Shown here: positions 8,174 to 16,731 of the stretch, in pieces
How positions within the stretch are numbered: position 1 is the stretch's first letter
Layout: every line of letters starts with the position of its first letter
NCBI GenBank assembly: GCA_033856515.1
Contig: JAWVEY010000070.1
Coordinates: 1-64,000 of the forward strand
Direction: 5' to 3'
DNA from: JALZKA01 sp033856515
GTDB taxonomy: Bacteria; Actinomycetota; Thermoleophilia; Solirubrobacterales; 70-9
DNA: 64,000 nucleotides
Position numbers and translations under genes: made by a program
Notes under the pieces: model-generated
Database searches by the model: none
What the model was told of the DNA's origin: nothing
Seen by the model: only the letters and a program-made list of their open reading frames with translations

Positions 8174-9337
8174 TTAGTTGGGGTTGACAAGGACCGACAC
8201 GTCGCCGTCGGTGGCGTTTGCGATCGCGATGTCGTTGTTGCCCTTGCGCCGCCCGTCAATGGCCACGATCGAGCTGGGGTGCCCGCCGACCAGGTAGTCG
8301 CGCCTAGAGCTGAACGAGCCATTTGCCTCGCCCTCCAGAACCGAGACCGAACCATCGTCGTAGTTCGCGGTCGCGAAGTCGAGCCACTGGTCGTTGTTGA
8401 ACCTTCCGAGCGCGATCGAGACGGGTTTTGCGCCCACCGGGTAAGCCGCCCCCAGAGCCTTGAACGTGCCGGTTCCCTTGCCGCGCAAGACCGAGACCGT
8501 GCCATCCTCCTTCGCAACGACGAGGTCTTGCTTCCCGTCACCGTTGAGGTCGACAGGCGCGAGTGAGAGGGGGTTCGCGCCCACGACGCTGTCGAGCTTC
8601 TCCCCGAAGGTGCCTTCTTCATTCCCGAGAAGTACCGAGATGGTGCCGACGCCGCTGTTCGCTGTCGCGAGGTCCGGGCGGCTGTCGCCGTTGAAACTAG
8701 CGGTCACAAGGCCTGATGGGCTGTCGCCTACCTTGTAGCCGACCGGCTCGGCCGGGATGCCTCTTGAGTTGAACAGGGTCACGAGAACGTTGCTGTTCTC
8801 GATATCAGTCACCGCAAGCCCACTCGGAATGCCGTCCCCGCCGCCAAAGGGCCGACCGAATTTGCCAGCGACGATCGCACCCGGGCGACCGCCGGCCGGA
8901 ATGTCGACCTTGGACTCAAACGTGCCGCCCGAGAAGTTGGCCTCCAGGATGGAGATGCTGCGGTCTCCGTCATTCGCGGTCGCGATGTCCGGGCGCCCGT
9001 CACCGCTGAAGTCGGCGATCGTGATCGCCGTAGGGCCCGAGCCGACCGGGTAGTCGACCTTTGGCTCGAAGGTCGTGTTGAGCCAGTCCATCTCCAGAAT
9101 CGAGATCCCAGCGTCGTCGTGGTTGGCGACCGCAAGGTCCATCTTTCCGTCGCCATCGAGGTCACCGTAGGCGAGGGAGGTGGGATTGGCCCCGACCGGG
9201 TAGTCGACAGGGTCGAAGAAACTACCCGCCAGCAGCGCGGTTGGGACCGCGAGGGCCACGAACAGCAGAGAACCTCCGACAAGCAGGCGCACTCGCCCGC
9301 GTCGAGACACCATGCGTGGACGAGGCTTGGGGCTCAT
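8174..9337 (-). CDS. Secreted FG-GAP/VCBS repeat beta-propeller protein
   Basis: A 387-aa protein. An N-terminal basic and hydrophobic leader (VRLLVGGSLLFVALAVPTALLAG) precedes about seven repeats of roughly 47 residues with the pattern 'PVGxxPxSLAxxDLDGDGKxDLAVAN'. The DxDGDGxxD loops are the calcium-binding loops of FG-GAP/VCBS propellers. The ATG at 9337 follows AGGAGG with 5-nt spacing, so upstream in-frame codons are not needed. It is probably extracellular, in adhesion or carbohydrate binding. It lies tail-to-tail with the Gly-rich gene at 6099. Confidence 0.82.
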   Translation of the reverse strand: MSPKPRPRMVSRRGRVRLLVGGSLLFVALAVPTALLAGSFFDPVDYPVGANPTSLAYGDLDGDGKMDLAVANHDDAGISILEMDWLNTTFEPKVDYPVGSGPTAITIADFSGDGRPDIATANDGDRSISILEANFSGGTFESKVDIPAGGRPGAIVAGKFGRPFGGGDGIPSGLAVTDIENSNVLVTLFNSRGIPAEPVGYKVGDSPSGLVTASFNGDSRPDLATANSGVGTISVLLGNEEGTFGEKLDSVVGANPLSLAPVDLNGDGKQDLVVAKEDGTVSVLRGKGTGTFKALGAAYPVGAKPVSIALGRFNNDQWLDFATANYDDGSVSVLEGEANGSFSSRRDYLVGGHPSSIVAIDGRRKGNNDIAIANATDGDVSVLVNPN

Positions 9338-9475
9338 GCGGCCTCCTGGGATCGGCGGCGGCGGAGGCCAAGCAGATGGCAAGCCGTGTCATAGACAGGT
9401 CAGCCGATCAGCATCCCTTGTGCTCCGACCGTACCTCGCCCTGAGGCATGAAGCATCAGTAGTTACCCGCAGATG

Positions 9476-9500
9476 AGGAGGCGCCTATCCGTAGGTGGCC
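9476..9500. repeat. 25-bp copy of the 3' end of the RCC1-type gene
   Basis: Bases 9476-9500 match 11009-11033 at 24 of 25 positions. The second site holds the last codons (ATYG-stop, minus strand) of the RCC1-type gene. The copy keeps the stop codon in the same reading, so it looks like the residue of a lost paralogue. Confidence 0.6.
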
Positions 9501-9516
9501 CTAGACCGGCGAAAAG

Positions 9517-9564
9517 GACATAGAGCGCACCCTGGCCTGCCTCGACGAGGTGCTGACGACCTAA
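9517..9564 (+). repeat. Gene-end remnant, copy 2 (DIERTLACLDEVLTT then stop)
   Basis: Near copy of 8129-8170. It reads DIERTLACLDEVLTT-stop and is closed upstream by a stop at 9502-9504, so no full gene remains. It shares the 9383-9635 intergenic region with the RCC1 gene-end copy. Confidence 0.5.
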
Positions 9565-9635
9565 ACGCCGGGGTGAATTAGGATCCAATCGATAACGGCG
9601 AGTCCGGCTCGCCGCCCCGACCGAGCGGAGCTGAC

Positions 9636-11006
9636 ATGAGGGAATTTGGGTTGAGGTCGGTGCTCGTCGCAGCAGCGCTGGCGCTTTCGCTACCTGGCGT
9701 TGCCATTGCTCACAACACCTACGTCGACCGCTCCGACGGCGACGACGGTGGTGGGACCAATGACTGCTCCGCGAAGGCGCACCCGTGCGCCACGCTCGGC
9801 CGCGGCATCGGCCAGGCTGGCGCGGGGGACACAGTGTTCGTCGGCGGCGATCCCGCTCCCTTTACCGAGCCGCAGGAGCTCGGCGACGGCAAGTCGATCG
9901 TCCAGAAAGACTTCTCCAAGAAGCACTCGGTCGACACCTCGGGGAAGACCGTGCTGGACACCGGAGCCGACAGCGACCCGGCCCTCGAGATCGTGAGTGA
10001 CGCCGGCAAGGTCAAGGGCCTCACGATCCGTTCGCTTGGCACCTACGCCGTCCAGGTCGACGGCGCCGCCAAGATCATGCATGACCGCTTCGACGAGGAG
10101 GGGACGCACACGACGGACGTCGCCATCCTCGGCGGCACTGGTTCAGTCGAAGTGACGCACGACACCTTCAAGGACACGACCCCGCTCACCTCAGAGGGCC
10201 GGTTCGGCGTCGTGACCTCTGACACGGGTGAGGTGCTGATCGCCCACAACCAGTTCAAAGGCCTGGCGACCGGGATCGGAGTGGGAGCCGGGGCCCCGGC
10301 GATCACGGACAACCGGATTTCGGGCAGCCACGTTGTTGGGATGTTCGGCAATGCGGTCTCCGTCAGCGGCGGGGGGCCGTCGATGACGGGGAATGAGATC
10401 ACCAACCCCGACGAGCCCCCGATGGGCAGCTTCATCAACGGAGTACTTGTCATCGGGTCGACAGCCAGCCTGTCTTCGACGAACGACCTGATCCAGGGGT
10501 TCTCGTATGGCATCGAGACCCAGAACGCGGGCACGCTGACGATTGACAGCGACGTGATCCTTGACAGTTCGTTAGATGGCATCGGTCTAATAGACGGAGG
10601 CTCGCCGGACGCCGCTCTCGGGAACGCGAACGCGACCAACCTCACCGTCACCGGCTCAGGGTTGGCCGACGTCGAGGACAACGCGCATCTGGACCTCGAT
10701 TCGAGCGTCGCTGGAGACGACGGCATCGACGCCTTCGGGAGCGGGAGCTGCACGATCACCAACTCGCGCGGCCCGGCCGGTGGTGGCCCGAGTGGCTGTC
10801 ACAGCTTCAGCGTGAACTCGAATCCCAAGCTGAAGGCCGACGGCTACCACTTGAAGGCGAGCTCGCCGATGATCGATGCGGGAAACCCGGCTCCGCCTAG
10901 CGGCGGAGCGCTGGACATCGACGGCGACAAGCGCGCCCTGGACGGCACCGGAAACTGCAACGGCCCGAAGCAACGCGACATCGGGGCCGACGAGTTCCGC
11001 TGCTGA
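9636..11006 (+). CDS. Secreted right-handed beta-helix protein (choice-of-anchor Q type)
   Basis: A 456-aa protein. A signal peptide (LRSVLVAAALALSLPGVAIA) is followed by NTYVDRSDGDDGG, the usual opening of this family, where a 'YVDxxxG' strand precedes 'CxxxxxPCATLxxGI'. The centre is built of beta-helix turns (GLTIRSLGTYAVQVDGAAKI, VTHDTFKDTTPLTSEG and similar). The end, PMIDAGNPAPPSGGALDIDGDKR then RDIGADEFRC, is the standard closing motif of choice-of-anchor Q proteins. No catalytic residues could be identified. It is exported and probably surface or matrix associated. Confidence 0.8.
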   Translation: MREFGLRSVLVAAALALSLPGVAIAHNTYVDRSDGDDGGGTNDCSAKAHPCATLGRGIGQAGAGDTVFVGGDPAPFTEPQELGDGKSIVQKDFSKKHSVDTSGKTVLDTGADSDPALEIVSDAGKVKGLTIRSLGTYAVQVDGAAKIMHDRFDEEGTHTTDVAILGGTGSVEVTHDTFKDTTPLTSEGRFGVVTSDTGEVLIAHNQFKGLATGIGVGAGAPAITDNRISGSHVVGMFGNAVSVSGGGPSMTGNEITNPDEPPMGSFINGVLVIGSTASLSSTNDLIQGFSYGIETQNAGTLTIDSDVILDSSLDGIGLIDGGSPDAALGNANATNLTVTGSGLADVEDNAHLDLDSSVAGDDGIDAFGSGSCTITNSRGPAGGGPSGCHSFSVNSNPKLKADGYHLKASSPMIDAGNPAPPSGGALDIDGDKRALDGTGNCNGPKQRDIGADEFRC

Positions 11007-11008
11007 CT

Positions 11009-11033
11009 AGGAGGCGCCTAGCCGTAGGTGGCC
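11009..11033. repeat. 25-bp repeat overlapping the 3' end of the RCC1-type gene
   Basis: Partner of 9476-9500 with one mismatch. It covers the last four codons and stop of the RCC1-type gene (minus strand) and a few bases beyond. Confidence 0.6.
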
Positions 11034-11953
11034 GCGTCGACCGACCGGAACTTTGCGTCGGGGGCGTCGCTGACCTGGCCTTCGTCGTCGGACCCCCAGC
11101 AGACGATCTCGTCGTTCGGCTTGATCGCGCAGCTGTGGGCGCTGCCGACGCTGAGGTCGCGGAAGGTGCCTCCCGGCTTGTCACCGACCTGGTTGTAGCC
11201 GTCGTCGCCCCAGCAGGTGATCTTGCCGTCGAGCTTGAGCGCGCAGCTGTGTTCGTAGCCGCTGCCAGCCGACTTGAAGTTGGCCGCGTTTGGCGCCTCG
11301 CTCTTGTACGAGTAACTCTCGTCGCCCCAACAGACGACCTTGTCGTTGGTCTTGACGCCGCAGCCGGTGTAGGTGCCGACGCTGAGCGAGCGGACGTTCG
11401 AATCCGGCGCCTCGTTCAGCTGGTTGTAGTCGTCGGCGCCCCAGCAGACGACGTCGTCGTTGTTCTTGACACCGCAGCTGAAGTGGCCGCCGCTGCTGAC
11501 CGAGCGGAAGTTGGACGCGTTCGGCGCGTCGCTCACCTGGTTGTCGCCGTCGTCTCCCCAGCAAACGATCTCGTCGCTCTGCGTGACCGCGCAAGCGTGG
11601 TTGCCGCCGGCGCTGACCGAGCGGAAGTTGGCCCCGTCCGGCGCGTCGCTCTTCTGGTCATAGTCGTTGGCGCCCCAGCAGACGATCTTGTCGCTGGTCT
11701 TAAGGCCGCAGGTAAAGGCGTAGCCGGCGCTTACCGCGCGGAAGCTCCCCGGCTTCGGCGTCGCCTGGCCCTCGTCGTCTTGCCCCCAACAGGCGACCTC
11801 GTGGTTGAGCTTCACGCCGCAGACGTGTCGCGAATCGTGGCTGGCGAGCGCTCCGGCGGGGCCGGCAAGAAGCACGCCGCATGCGAGCACGAAGCTCAGC
11901 GCGAGACGCCACCGTCCGTCTCCCAGCCCCAAATCCGTCCCCGTACCTGGCAT
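11018..11953 (-). CDS. Secreted seven-repeat RCC1-type beta-propeller protein
   Basis: A 311-aa protein with an N-terminal signal segment (WRLALSFVLACGVLLAGPAGALA). Seven tandem repeats of about 37 residues follow, each opening with C-x9-CWG (for example CGLKTSDKIVCWGANDYDQ) and closing with 'FRSVSAGGNH'. Seven repeats are what a closed RCC1 propeller needs. The strictly kept cysteine pair in every repeat suggests one disulfide per blade, fitting export. The start at 11953 is chosen for the GGGGG just upstream; in-frame ATGs at 11986 and 12016 are alternatives. The repeats are also visible as DNA-level tandem similarity. Confidence 0.83.
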   Translation of the reverse strand: MPGTGTDLGLGDGRWRLALSFVLACGVLLAGPAGALASHDSRHVCGVKLNHEVACWGQDDEGQATPKPGSFRAVSAGYAFTCGLKTSDKIVCWGANDYDQKSDAPDGANFRSVSAGGNHACAVTQSDEIVCWGDDGDNQVSDAPNASNFRSVSSGGHFSCGVKNNDDVVCWGADDYNQLNEAPDSNVRSLSVGTYTGCGVKTNDKVVCWGDESYSYKSEAPNAANFKSAGSGYEHSCALKLDGKITCWGDDGYNQVGDKPGGTFRDLSVGSAHSCAIKPNDEIVCWGSDDEGQVSDAPDAKFRSVDAATYG

Positions 11954-12043
11954 TTTGCCCCCTTGTTGCACTCGCGCAGCATCCATGCGTCGCCGCGTTA
12001 GGAGCGAGAGTAACACGACATCAGCGTGGATGGGTTTCAGGAT

Positions 12044-14353
12044 CTACTCGCCGCTGTGGGCGACTGAGGCTCGGCGCTTCTTGGTGGGCTTGACCTTCGG
12101 GTTCTCGATCTCGCCGAGGCGCTGGATCAGCCGGCGCCACTGCGCCGAGTCGAGCAGGCGCTCATCGGTCGCAAGGCCGTCGGCCAACGCGCCGCCTGGC
12201 GATGGGGCGCCGGAGATGCTGTAGCCCACATGGACGTGGTCCGCGTGATCTCCCATCACGAGCGTGGGACCGCCCAAGTCCATCAGCGAGATGACCTGAT
12301 CCGGAGTCATCGCGCCCTGAAGTTCCAGGATCTGCTGAATCAGCGTCTCGGTTATCGAGCCTGGCCCCTGGTTGCCCATGACCGGGATCCCGTTGATTTG
12401 TGCGATGTCCACGGCGCTTCCGACCGAGTGGGCGCTGACGTTGCCCGAGGTGGTGTAGACGCTGTGACCGCACTTGAGCGAGGTGACCGTGAGGTCGAAG
12501 CCGCTGCGGGCGAGATAGAGAAGGAGCCGCATGATCCGCACGTCGATCTGGCCGCTGCGGATGTCGGAGATCCCGCACTCGTAGATCGAGACGCCCGACT
12601 CCGCCACGAGGGCGCGGGCGGCCTGTTCCTTCGACATCAGCAGGACCTGGCCGGGCTCCGCCGCGCTGTCCGCGAAGGGATCCTTGCCCATCGCGCGGTA
12701 GAGGTGCGTGGCCTCGAGGAGCTTCCAGCCGTCGAGGATCGGCTTCGGGTTGATCTGGGGGGCTCCGCGCCCTGCCGGGCGGATCGCGAAGTTGAGATGC
12801 GGTGCGAGCTTCCCGCCGGATCCAACCGAGCCGAGGATGGTCCCCGCGACCACCTTGGAGCCCTCATCGAGCCTGCGGAGGTCCATCCGCTTCGCGTCGA
12901 AGCGGAGCGGGCCAAACTGCGACTCGAAGCTTTCGTACCCGAGCCGCTCGAACGCTCGCTCGGAGGGGTCGAAAGACATCGGGGCGGCGCCGTCGCGCTC
13001 GGGGAACGCTGAGACTCGCTCGCGGAGGTCCTCTGTGTCGGTGGGCTGCGAGGATTCCGCGGTCTTCTGCCGCTTGTCTTGGCGGCGCTCCGAATGGTTC
13101 GTCTCGGAGCCACCGCGCTCGCGCGGCACCGGGTAGGCCTCCGCGACCGATCCCAGTTCCGCGTAGGTGAAGCGATTGCCGTAGTTGTCCTCGAGGACCA
13201 CGTACTTGCCGAGGCGCTTCGACGCCCCGATATTCAGCACCGTCCCGTCGTTGACCGCGATCGCGGACGCGCCCTCCTTGGAGTAGATATTGATCCCGCG
13301 GCGGGTCGGCGAAGGCGGAAGGTCGGTCCGTCCCTGTGCGGCGCGCTCGGACACATCGTCCGCGTAGCGAGCGTTCGCCGCGACCGGGAACCGCGCGCCT
13401 TCGGTCAGGCCCGTGATCGAGCTGACGAGGTCACTCGGGATGTTCGCGTACTGCCGCGCATACATAAGGACTTCGTCGACGTACCAGTCGGCGTGGTTGT
13501 AGGCGAAGATCGCGCCGGCGAGGTCGTCCTGGCCGCCGGAAGCCTCGAGGTACTTGGCGGCGGCGCAGATTGCGTCCACTGGGTTATTGGGGTCCTTGCG
13601 GCCATCGTTGTTGGCGTCCACGCCATACGCGTCCCACGTGGCCGGCATGAACTGCATCCACCCCTGCGCACCCGCGCTGGACACGTTCAGGTTGGTGCCG
13701 AACGCTGTCTCGATCCGGTTGATCGAGGCCAGCACGTACCACGGGATGCCGTATTCGGTGCCGCACGCCTGATAGATCGGAAGGAGGAAGGGCGGGATCG
13801 TGAAGCGGTCGATGATGAAGTTCGGCATACCGATCGGAGCGGGTCCCAAGCCGCCCATGCTCAGGGTCGGGTTGGCCGCCGTCGGCACCCCGTCCGGCCG
13901 GCGGATCTGGTCGTTGACCTGGTTCTCCTCGTCGCGTTCCTCGGCCGCCGTCGGTTCTTCGTCGTTCTCGGCGTGGCCCTGGCCCTTGCCGCCCTTGCCG
14001 CCGCCCACGTTCGCGTCGTCCGAGCCCTCCCCGCCACCGTCCTCGTCGCCGCCGCCATCGTCGGCCGGAGGCGGCGCCGACGGCCCGGTGATCGGATTGT
14101 TGGGAACGGTCGGGGTGCCGCCGCCGCCTGGAAGATCGATTGACCCACCGCCCCCGGGGAGGGTCACTCCGCCGTTGTTGCCACCACCGGGAAGATTGAT
14201 GTTCCCGCCGCCCGGGAGATCAGTGCCGTCTCCGTCGAGGTCGGGCAGGCCTTGGGTCAGGTCGCCGATCCCGGCCTGCGCAGCCACGGCGCCCATGCCG
14301 ACGATGAGTACGGCAAATGCGTGCGCGACAACGGCCAGCGCCTTCCTTGACAT
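12044..14353 (-). CDS. Exported cell-wall enzyme: SLT transglycosylase, degenerate LytM and M15-like peptidase domains
   Basis: A 769-aa protein. A signal segment (residues 1-30) precedes a low-complexity Gly/Pro/Asp linker (about 35-150). An SLT-like lytic transglycosylase domain spans about 185-300 (YGIPWYVLASINRIETAFG with catalytic Glu, then SSAGAQGWMQFMPATW). A LytM/M23-like fold (about 350-400 and 495-545) is split by some 95 residues and lacks the metal-binding His residues (TYAEL, PHLNF). An M15-type domain at about 600-715 has SAHSVGSAVD and DHVHVG, matching the SxHxxGxAxD and HxH zinc motifs. AGGAGGGG precedes the ATG at 14353. It probably remodels peptidoglycan. Confidence 0.82.
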   Translation of the reverse strand: MSRKALAVVAHAFAVLIVGMGAVAAQAGIGDLTQGLPDLDGDGTDLPGGGNINLPGGGNNGGVTLPGGGGSIDLPGGGGTPTVPNNPITGPSAPPPADDGGGDEDGGGEGSDDANVGGGKGGKGQGHAENDEEPTAAEERDEENQVNDQIRRPDGVPTAANPTLSMGGLGPAPIGMPNFIIDRFTIPPFLLPIYQACGTEYGIPWYVLASINRIETAFGTNLNVSSAGAQGWMQFMPATWDAYGVDANNDGRKDPNNPVDAICAAAKYLEASGGQDDLAGAIFAYNHADWYVDEVLMYARQYANIPSDLVSSITGLTEGARFPVAANARYADDVSERAAQGRTDLPPSPTRRGINIYSKEGASAIAVNDGTVLNIGASKRLGKYVVLEDNYGNRFTYAELGSVAEAYPVPRERGGSETNHSERRQDKRQKTAESSQPTDTEDLRERVSAFPERDGAAPMSFDPSERAFERLGYESFESQFGPLRFDAKRMDLRRLDEGSKVVAGTILGSVGSGGKLAPHLNFAIRPAGRGAPQINPKPILDGWKLLEATHLYRAMGKDPFADSAAEPGQVLLMSKEQAARALVAESGVSIYECGISDIRSGQIDVRIMRLLLYLARSGFDLTVTSLKCGHSVYTTSGNVSAHSVGSAVDIAQINGIPVMGNQGPGSITETLIQQILELQGAMTPDQVISLMDLGGPTLVMGDHADHVHVGYSISGAPSPGGALADGLATDERLLDSAQWRRLIQRLGEIENPKVKPTKKRRASVAHSGE

Positions 14354-14522
14354 CGCTCGTTCGCCCCTCCTGGGCGGCAACTGCGTCGGGTGATTCCTCG
14401 ACTACCCACCAAGCTTGGACGAAAAACCGCCAACGTGCGCCACATGGCCGCGCTTCGGGATAGTCCGCCAGCAGCGCGTCGCGGACGCGCTCCAGTGACC
14501 TTCTAGCTACGGGACGGGGTGG

Positions 14523-15938
14523 TTAGACGACCCAGGTGTCCTTGCCGCCACCGCCCTGACTCGAGTTAACGACCAGCGACCCCTTCCTGAGTGCGACGCG
14601 TGTTAGGCCGCCGGGCATCAAGCGCACCTTCTCCTTCCCGCAGACGGCGAACGCGCGCAGGTCCACGTGGCGGGGCTCGACCGCGTCATCCACCACAGTC
14701 GGACAGGTCGAGATGCTCACGATCTCCTGGGCGATGTAGTCCTTCGGGCTGCGGGTGACGAGATCGACGCATGCGGCGAGCTCCTCGGGAGTGGCCTGTG
14801 ATCCGACGACGACGCCAACGCCACCAGACTCCGAGCGCGGCTTGACCACTAGCTCTTGCGGGCTCCGGATCACCCGTTCGAGCGAGGCGTCCTTGGCGCA
14901 GTCGAGTGTCGGGATCTGGCCGACGAGAGGCTCCTCGCCCAGGTAGAACCGGATCGCTTCCGGGATGTAGGCGTAGACGAGCTTGTCGTCGGCGAGCCCT
15001 GACCCGAAGGTGTTGACCATGCGGAGCTTCCCGCTTCGCAGGGGGCCGTAAAGCTTCTCGCCCACCCAGGTGATCCCCTCGCCCGGCTCGGTGATGCGAT
15101 CGGCGTCGGTCCGGCGAAGGACAACGTCGGCGCGGCGCAGGGTTGCTTGTTCGTCCCTGTAGACGAGCTTCTTCCCCGAGACCTCGACGTCGCCGGGCTG
15201 GACGAGTGGAATTCCCAGGCGCCTCGCCAGCTGAACGTGCTCGTACCAAGCCGAGTTGACCGGGCCGTCGCTGAGGAGGACCACCGCGGGATCGTCCACT
15301 CCCTCCGGGGCGGCCTCCCGCACCGCATCGGAAAGCCAGTCGAATACAGAGTCGAGCGGCTGCGCGGAGGCGGCGGCTTCGCCGAGTAGTTCGTCGCTCA
15401 CCTTTCTTGCTGCGACGGCATAGGCCATTCCCGACGGCGTGCGGGAGTTGTCCTCGAGGACGAGGAAGCGCCCGTCGCGGTCGCGCACCAAGTCGAAGCC
15501 GACGACGGTCGCCGCGTTCTCCCCCACCAATCCGTTCATCTCCGGCTCGAGGTACTCGGCGCCGTTGATGACCCGCTCGGGGATTACCCCCTCGGAGACG
15601 ATGCGCCGCTCGCCATATACATCAGCAAGGAGCGCATTCAACGCGCGGGCGCGCTGCTCCAGGCCCCGCTCGAGCTGCGCCCACTCCTCGGCTTCGATGA
15701 TCCGCGGGATCGGATCGAGGACGAAGTCCTGGTTCGCCTCGCCTTTGCCGAACAGGATCTCGCGCTCGTGGACGAGGTGCTTGGACCTGGCCAGGGCGTC
15801 CGCTGGATCGGCGCAAACGGAGTTCAAGACATCGAGGTAGCGGTCGCGAATCGATCCGTCGGCCGAGATTCCTTCGTCGAAGAAGTTGCCTGGGTCGTAC
15901 ACCTTCCGGAAGGTAGCCTGCGCGGATATGGGCTCCAT
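14523..15938 (-). CDS. Circularly permuted ATP-grasp family protein
   Basis: A 471-aa protein of the circularly permuted type 2 ATP-grasp family (formerly DUF404/DUF407). Motifs are FFDEGISADGSIRDRY near the N-terminus, FVLDPIPRII, ERVINGAEYLEPEM, VGFDLVRDRDGRFLVLEDNSRTPSGM, VNTFGSGLADDKLVYAYIPE, and ELVVKPRSESGGVGVVVG with the ATP-binding lysine. It ends in LRKGSLVVNSSQGGGGKDTWVV, a usual C-terminus for the family. The start at 15938 (MEPISAQATFRKVYDPGN) fits family length. Family members are predicted to form peptide-like bonds and normally sit beside an alpha-E and a transglutaminase-like gene. Neither is visible here, which is unusual. Confidence 0.85.
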   Translation of the reverse strand: MEPISAQATFRKVYDPGNFFDEGISADGSIRDRYLDVLNSVCADPADALARSKHLVHEREILFGKGEANQDFVLDPIPRIIEAEEWAQLERGLEQRARALNALLADVYGERRIVSEGVIPERVINGAEYLEPEMNGLVGENAATVVGFDLVRDRDGRFLVLEDNSRTPSGMAYAVAARKVSDELLGEAAASAQPLDSVFDWLSDAVREAAPEGVDDPAVVLLSDGPVNSAWYEHVQLARRLGIPLVQPGDVEVSGKKLVYRDEQATLRRADVVLRRTDADRITEPGEGITWVGEKLYGPLRSGKLRMVNTFGSGLADDKLVYAYIPEAIRFYLGEEPLVGQIPTLDCAKDASLERVIRSPQELVVKPRSESGGVGVVVGSQATPEELAACVDLVTRSPKDYIAQEIVSISTCPTVVDDAVEPRHVDLRAFAVCGKEKVRLMPGGLTRVALRKGSLVVNSSQGGGGKDTWVV

Positions 15939-15984
15939 CCCCGCCCCACCGAGAGCAGGGCGGACCTTCAAGGCCCGCTGAGAG

Positions 15985-16671
15985 TCAGGCAGGCGCGGGC
16001 GCGGGCGCAGGCTCGACGGGCGCTGGTAGGGCGAACAGGTCGGGGAGACGCTCCACGACCTCGCGATCGCCCTCGATCTGGATAGCCCCAGCCTTCTCGG
16101 CCGCGACAAGCTCTTCGCCGTAGTACAGGATCCCGACGAGCGTCATCGGATCGGTTGTCACGAGCACATCGGCTCCATCGGCGTCGGTGCGCTCGACCTC
16201 GAGCGAGCGGTTTGCGATCCGCACGAGGAAGGATTCCTCGCCGAGCAGGAGGCCGATCGTCGAATCGATGCCCGAAGCCTTATCGCTCTGGAACATCGAC
16301 TCGAGGTTCATCGCGAGCGAGCTCGGGCTGAAGTGGCCGGTTTCGGGAAAGAAAGGCGAGCGCGCGGCCCAACTCCCGAGCGAGCGAAGGGTCGGCTCCA
16401 GCTCGCTGCCCCACTCGGTGAGCTCATAGACCTTGGAGGCCGCGGGAGGCGCGAGGGTCCTGCGGCTGACGATGCCGTGGGCCTCGAGCTCGCGGAGGCG
16501 TTGCGAGAGCACGTTCGGGCTGGCGCCTGGCAGACCCGAGCGAATGTCGGTGAAGCGTTTGGGCCCGTAACTCAATTCGCGCAGGATCAGGATGGCCCAG
16601 CGCTCGCCCACCAGTTCGAGCGCGTGGGAGAGCCCGCAGAGGTCGTTGTAGGTGCGCTTCTTGGTGGACAC
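15985..16671 (-). CDS. HxlR-family transcriptional regulator with C-terminal SCP2-like domain
   Basis: A 228-aa protein. The N-terminal 100 residues are a winged helix of the HxlR type (CGLSHALELVGERWAILILRELSYGPKRFTDIRSGLPG, then LSQRLRELEAHGIVSRR). Residues about 115-215 resemble an SCP2/sterol-binding-like fold (VLVTTDPMTLVGILYYGEELVAAEKAGAIQIEGDREVVERLPDLF). A similar C-terminal segment occurs in the SCP2 protein at 54450-54887 (LGDLKLGARLPDLFAF). The gene is divergent from a VOC-family gene, and the 100-bp gap carries a perfect 9-bp inverted repeat. It lies 46 bp upstream of the ATP-grasp gene on the same strand, so co-transcription is likely. Confidence 0.88.
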   Translation of the reverse strand: MSTKKRTYNDLCGLSHALELVGERWAILILRELSYGPKRFTDIRSGLPGASPNVLSQRLRELEAHGIVSRRTLAPPAASKVYELTEWGSELEPTLRSLGSWAARSPFFPETGHFSPSSLAMNLESMFQSDKASGIDSTIGLLLGEESFLVRIANRSLEVERTDADGADVLVTTDPMTLVGILYYGEELVAAEKAGAIQIEGDREVVERLPDLFALPAPVEPAPAPAPA

Positions 16672-16692
16672 TGTGCCTACAGCATACCCCTT

Positions 16693-16731
16693 AGTCCTAA
16701 ATATGGCAACGTAAGGTTAGTTTTTAGGACT
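16693..16731. promoter_or_regulatory. Candidate HxlR operator in the divergent intergenic region
   Basis: AGTCCTAAA at 16693-16701 is repeated inverted as TTTAGGACT at 16723-16731. The half-site centres are 30 bp apart, about three helical turns. The region is the most AT-rich for several kb and lies between the divergent HxlR and VOC genes, 22 bases upstream of one start and 41 of the other. It is a natural site for control of both promoters. Confidence 0.6.

Noticed and set aside
11018..11953. CRISPR-like array because of regularly spaced repeats
   Set aside because: The repeats are about 111 bp apart, diverged and in frame; they are the seven RCC1 blades of a coding gene. No cas genes are in the window.
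12230..14143. Long + strand frames opposite the cell-wall enzyme gene
   Set aside because: They mirror the Gly/Pro-rich linker and catalytic domains of the minus-strand gene and contain no domain of their own.
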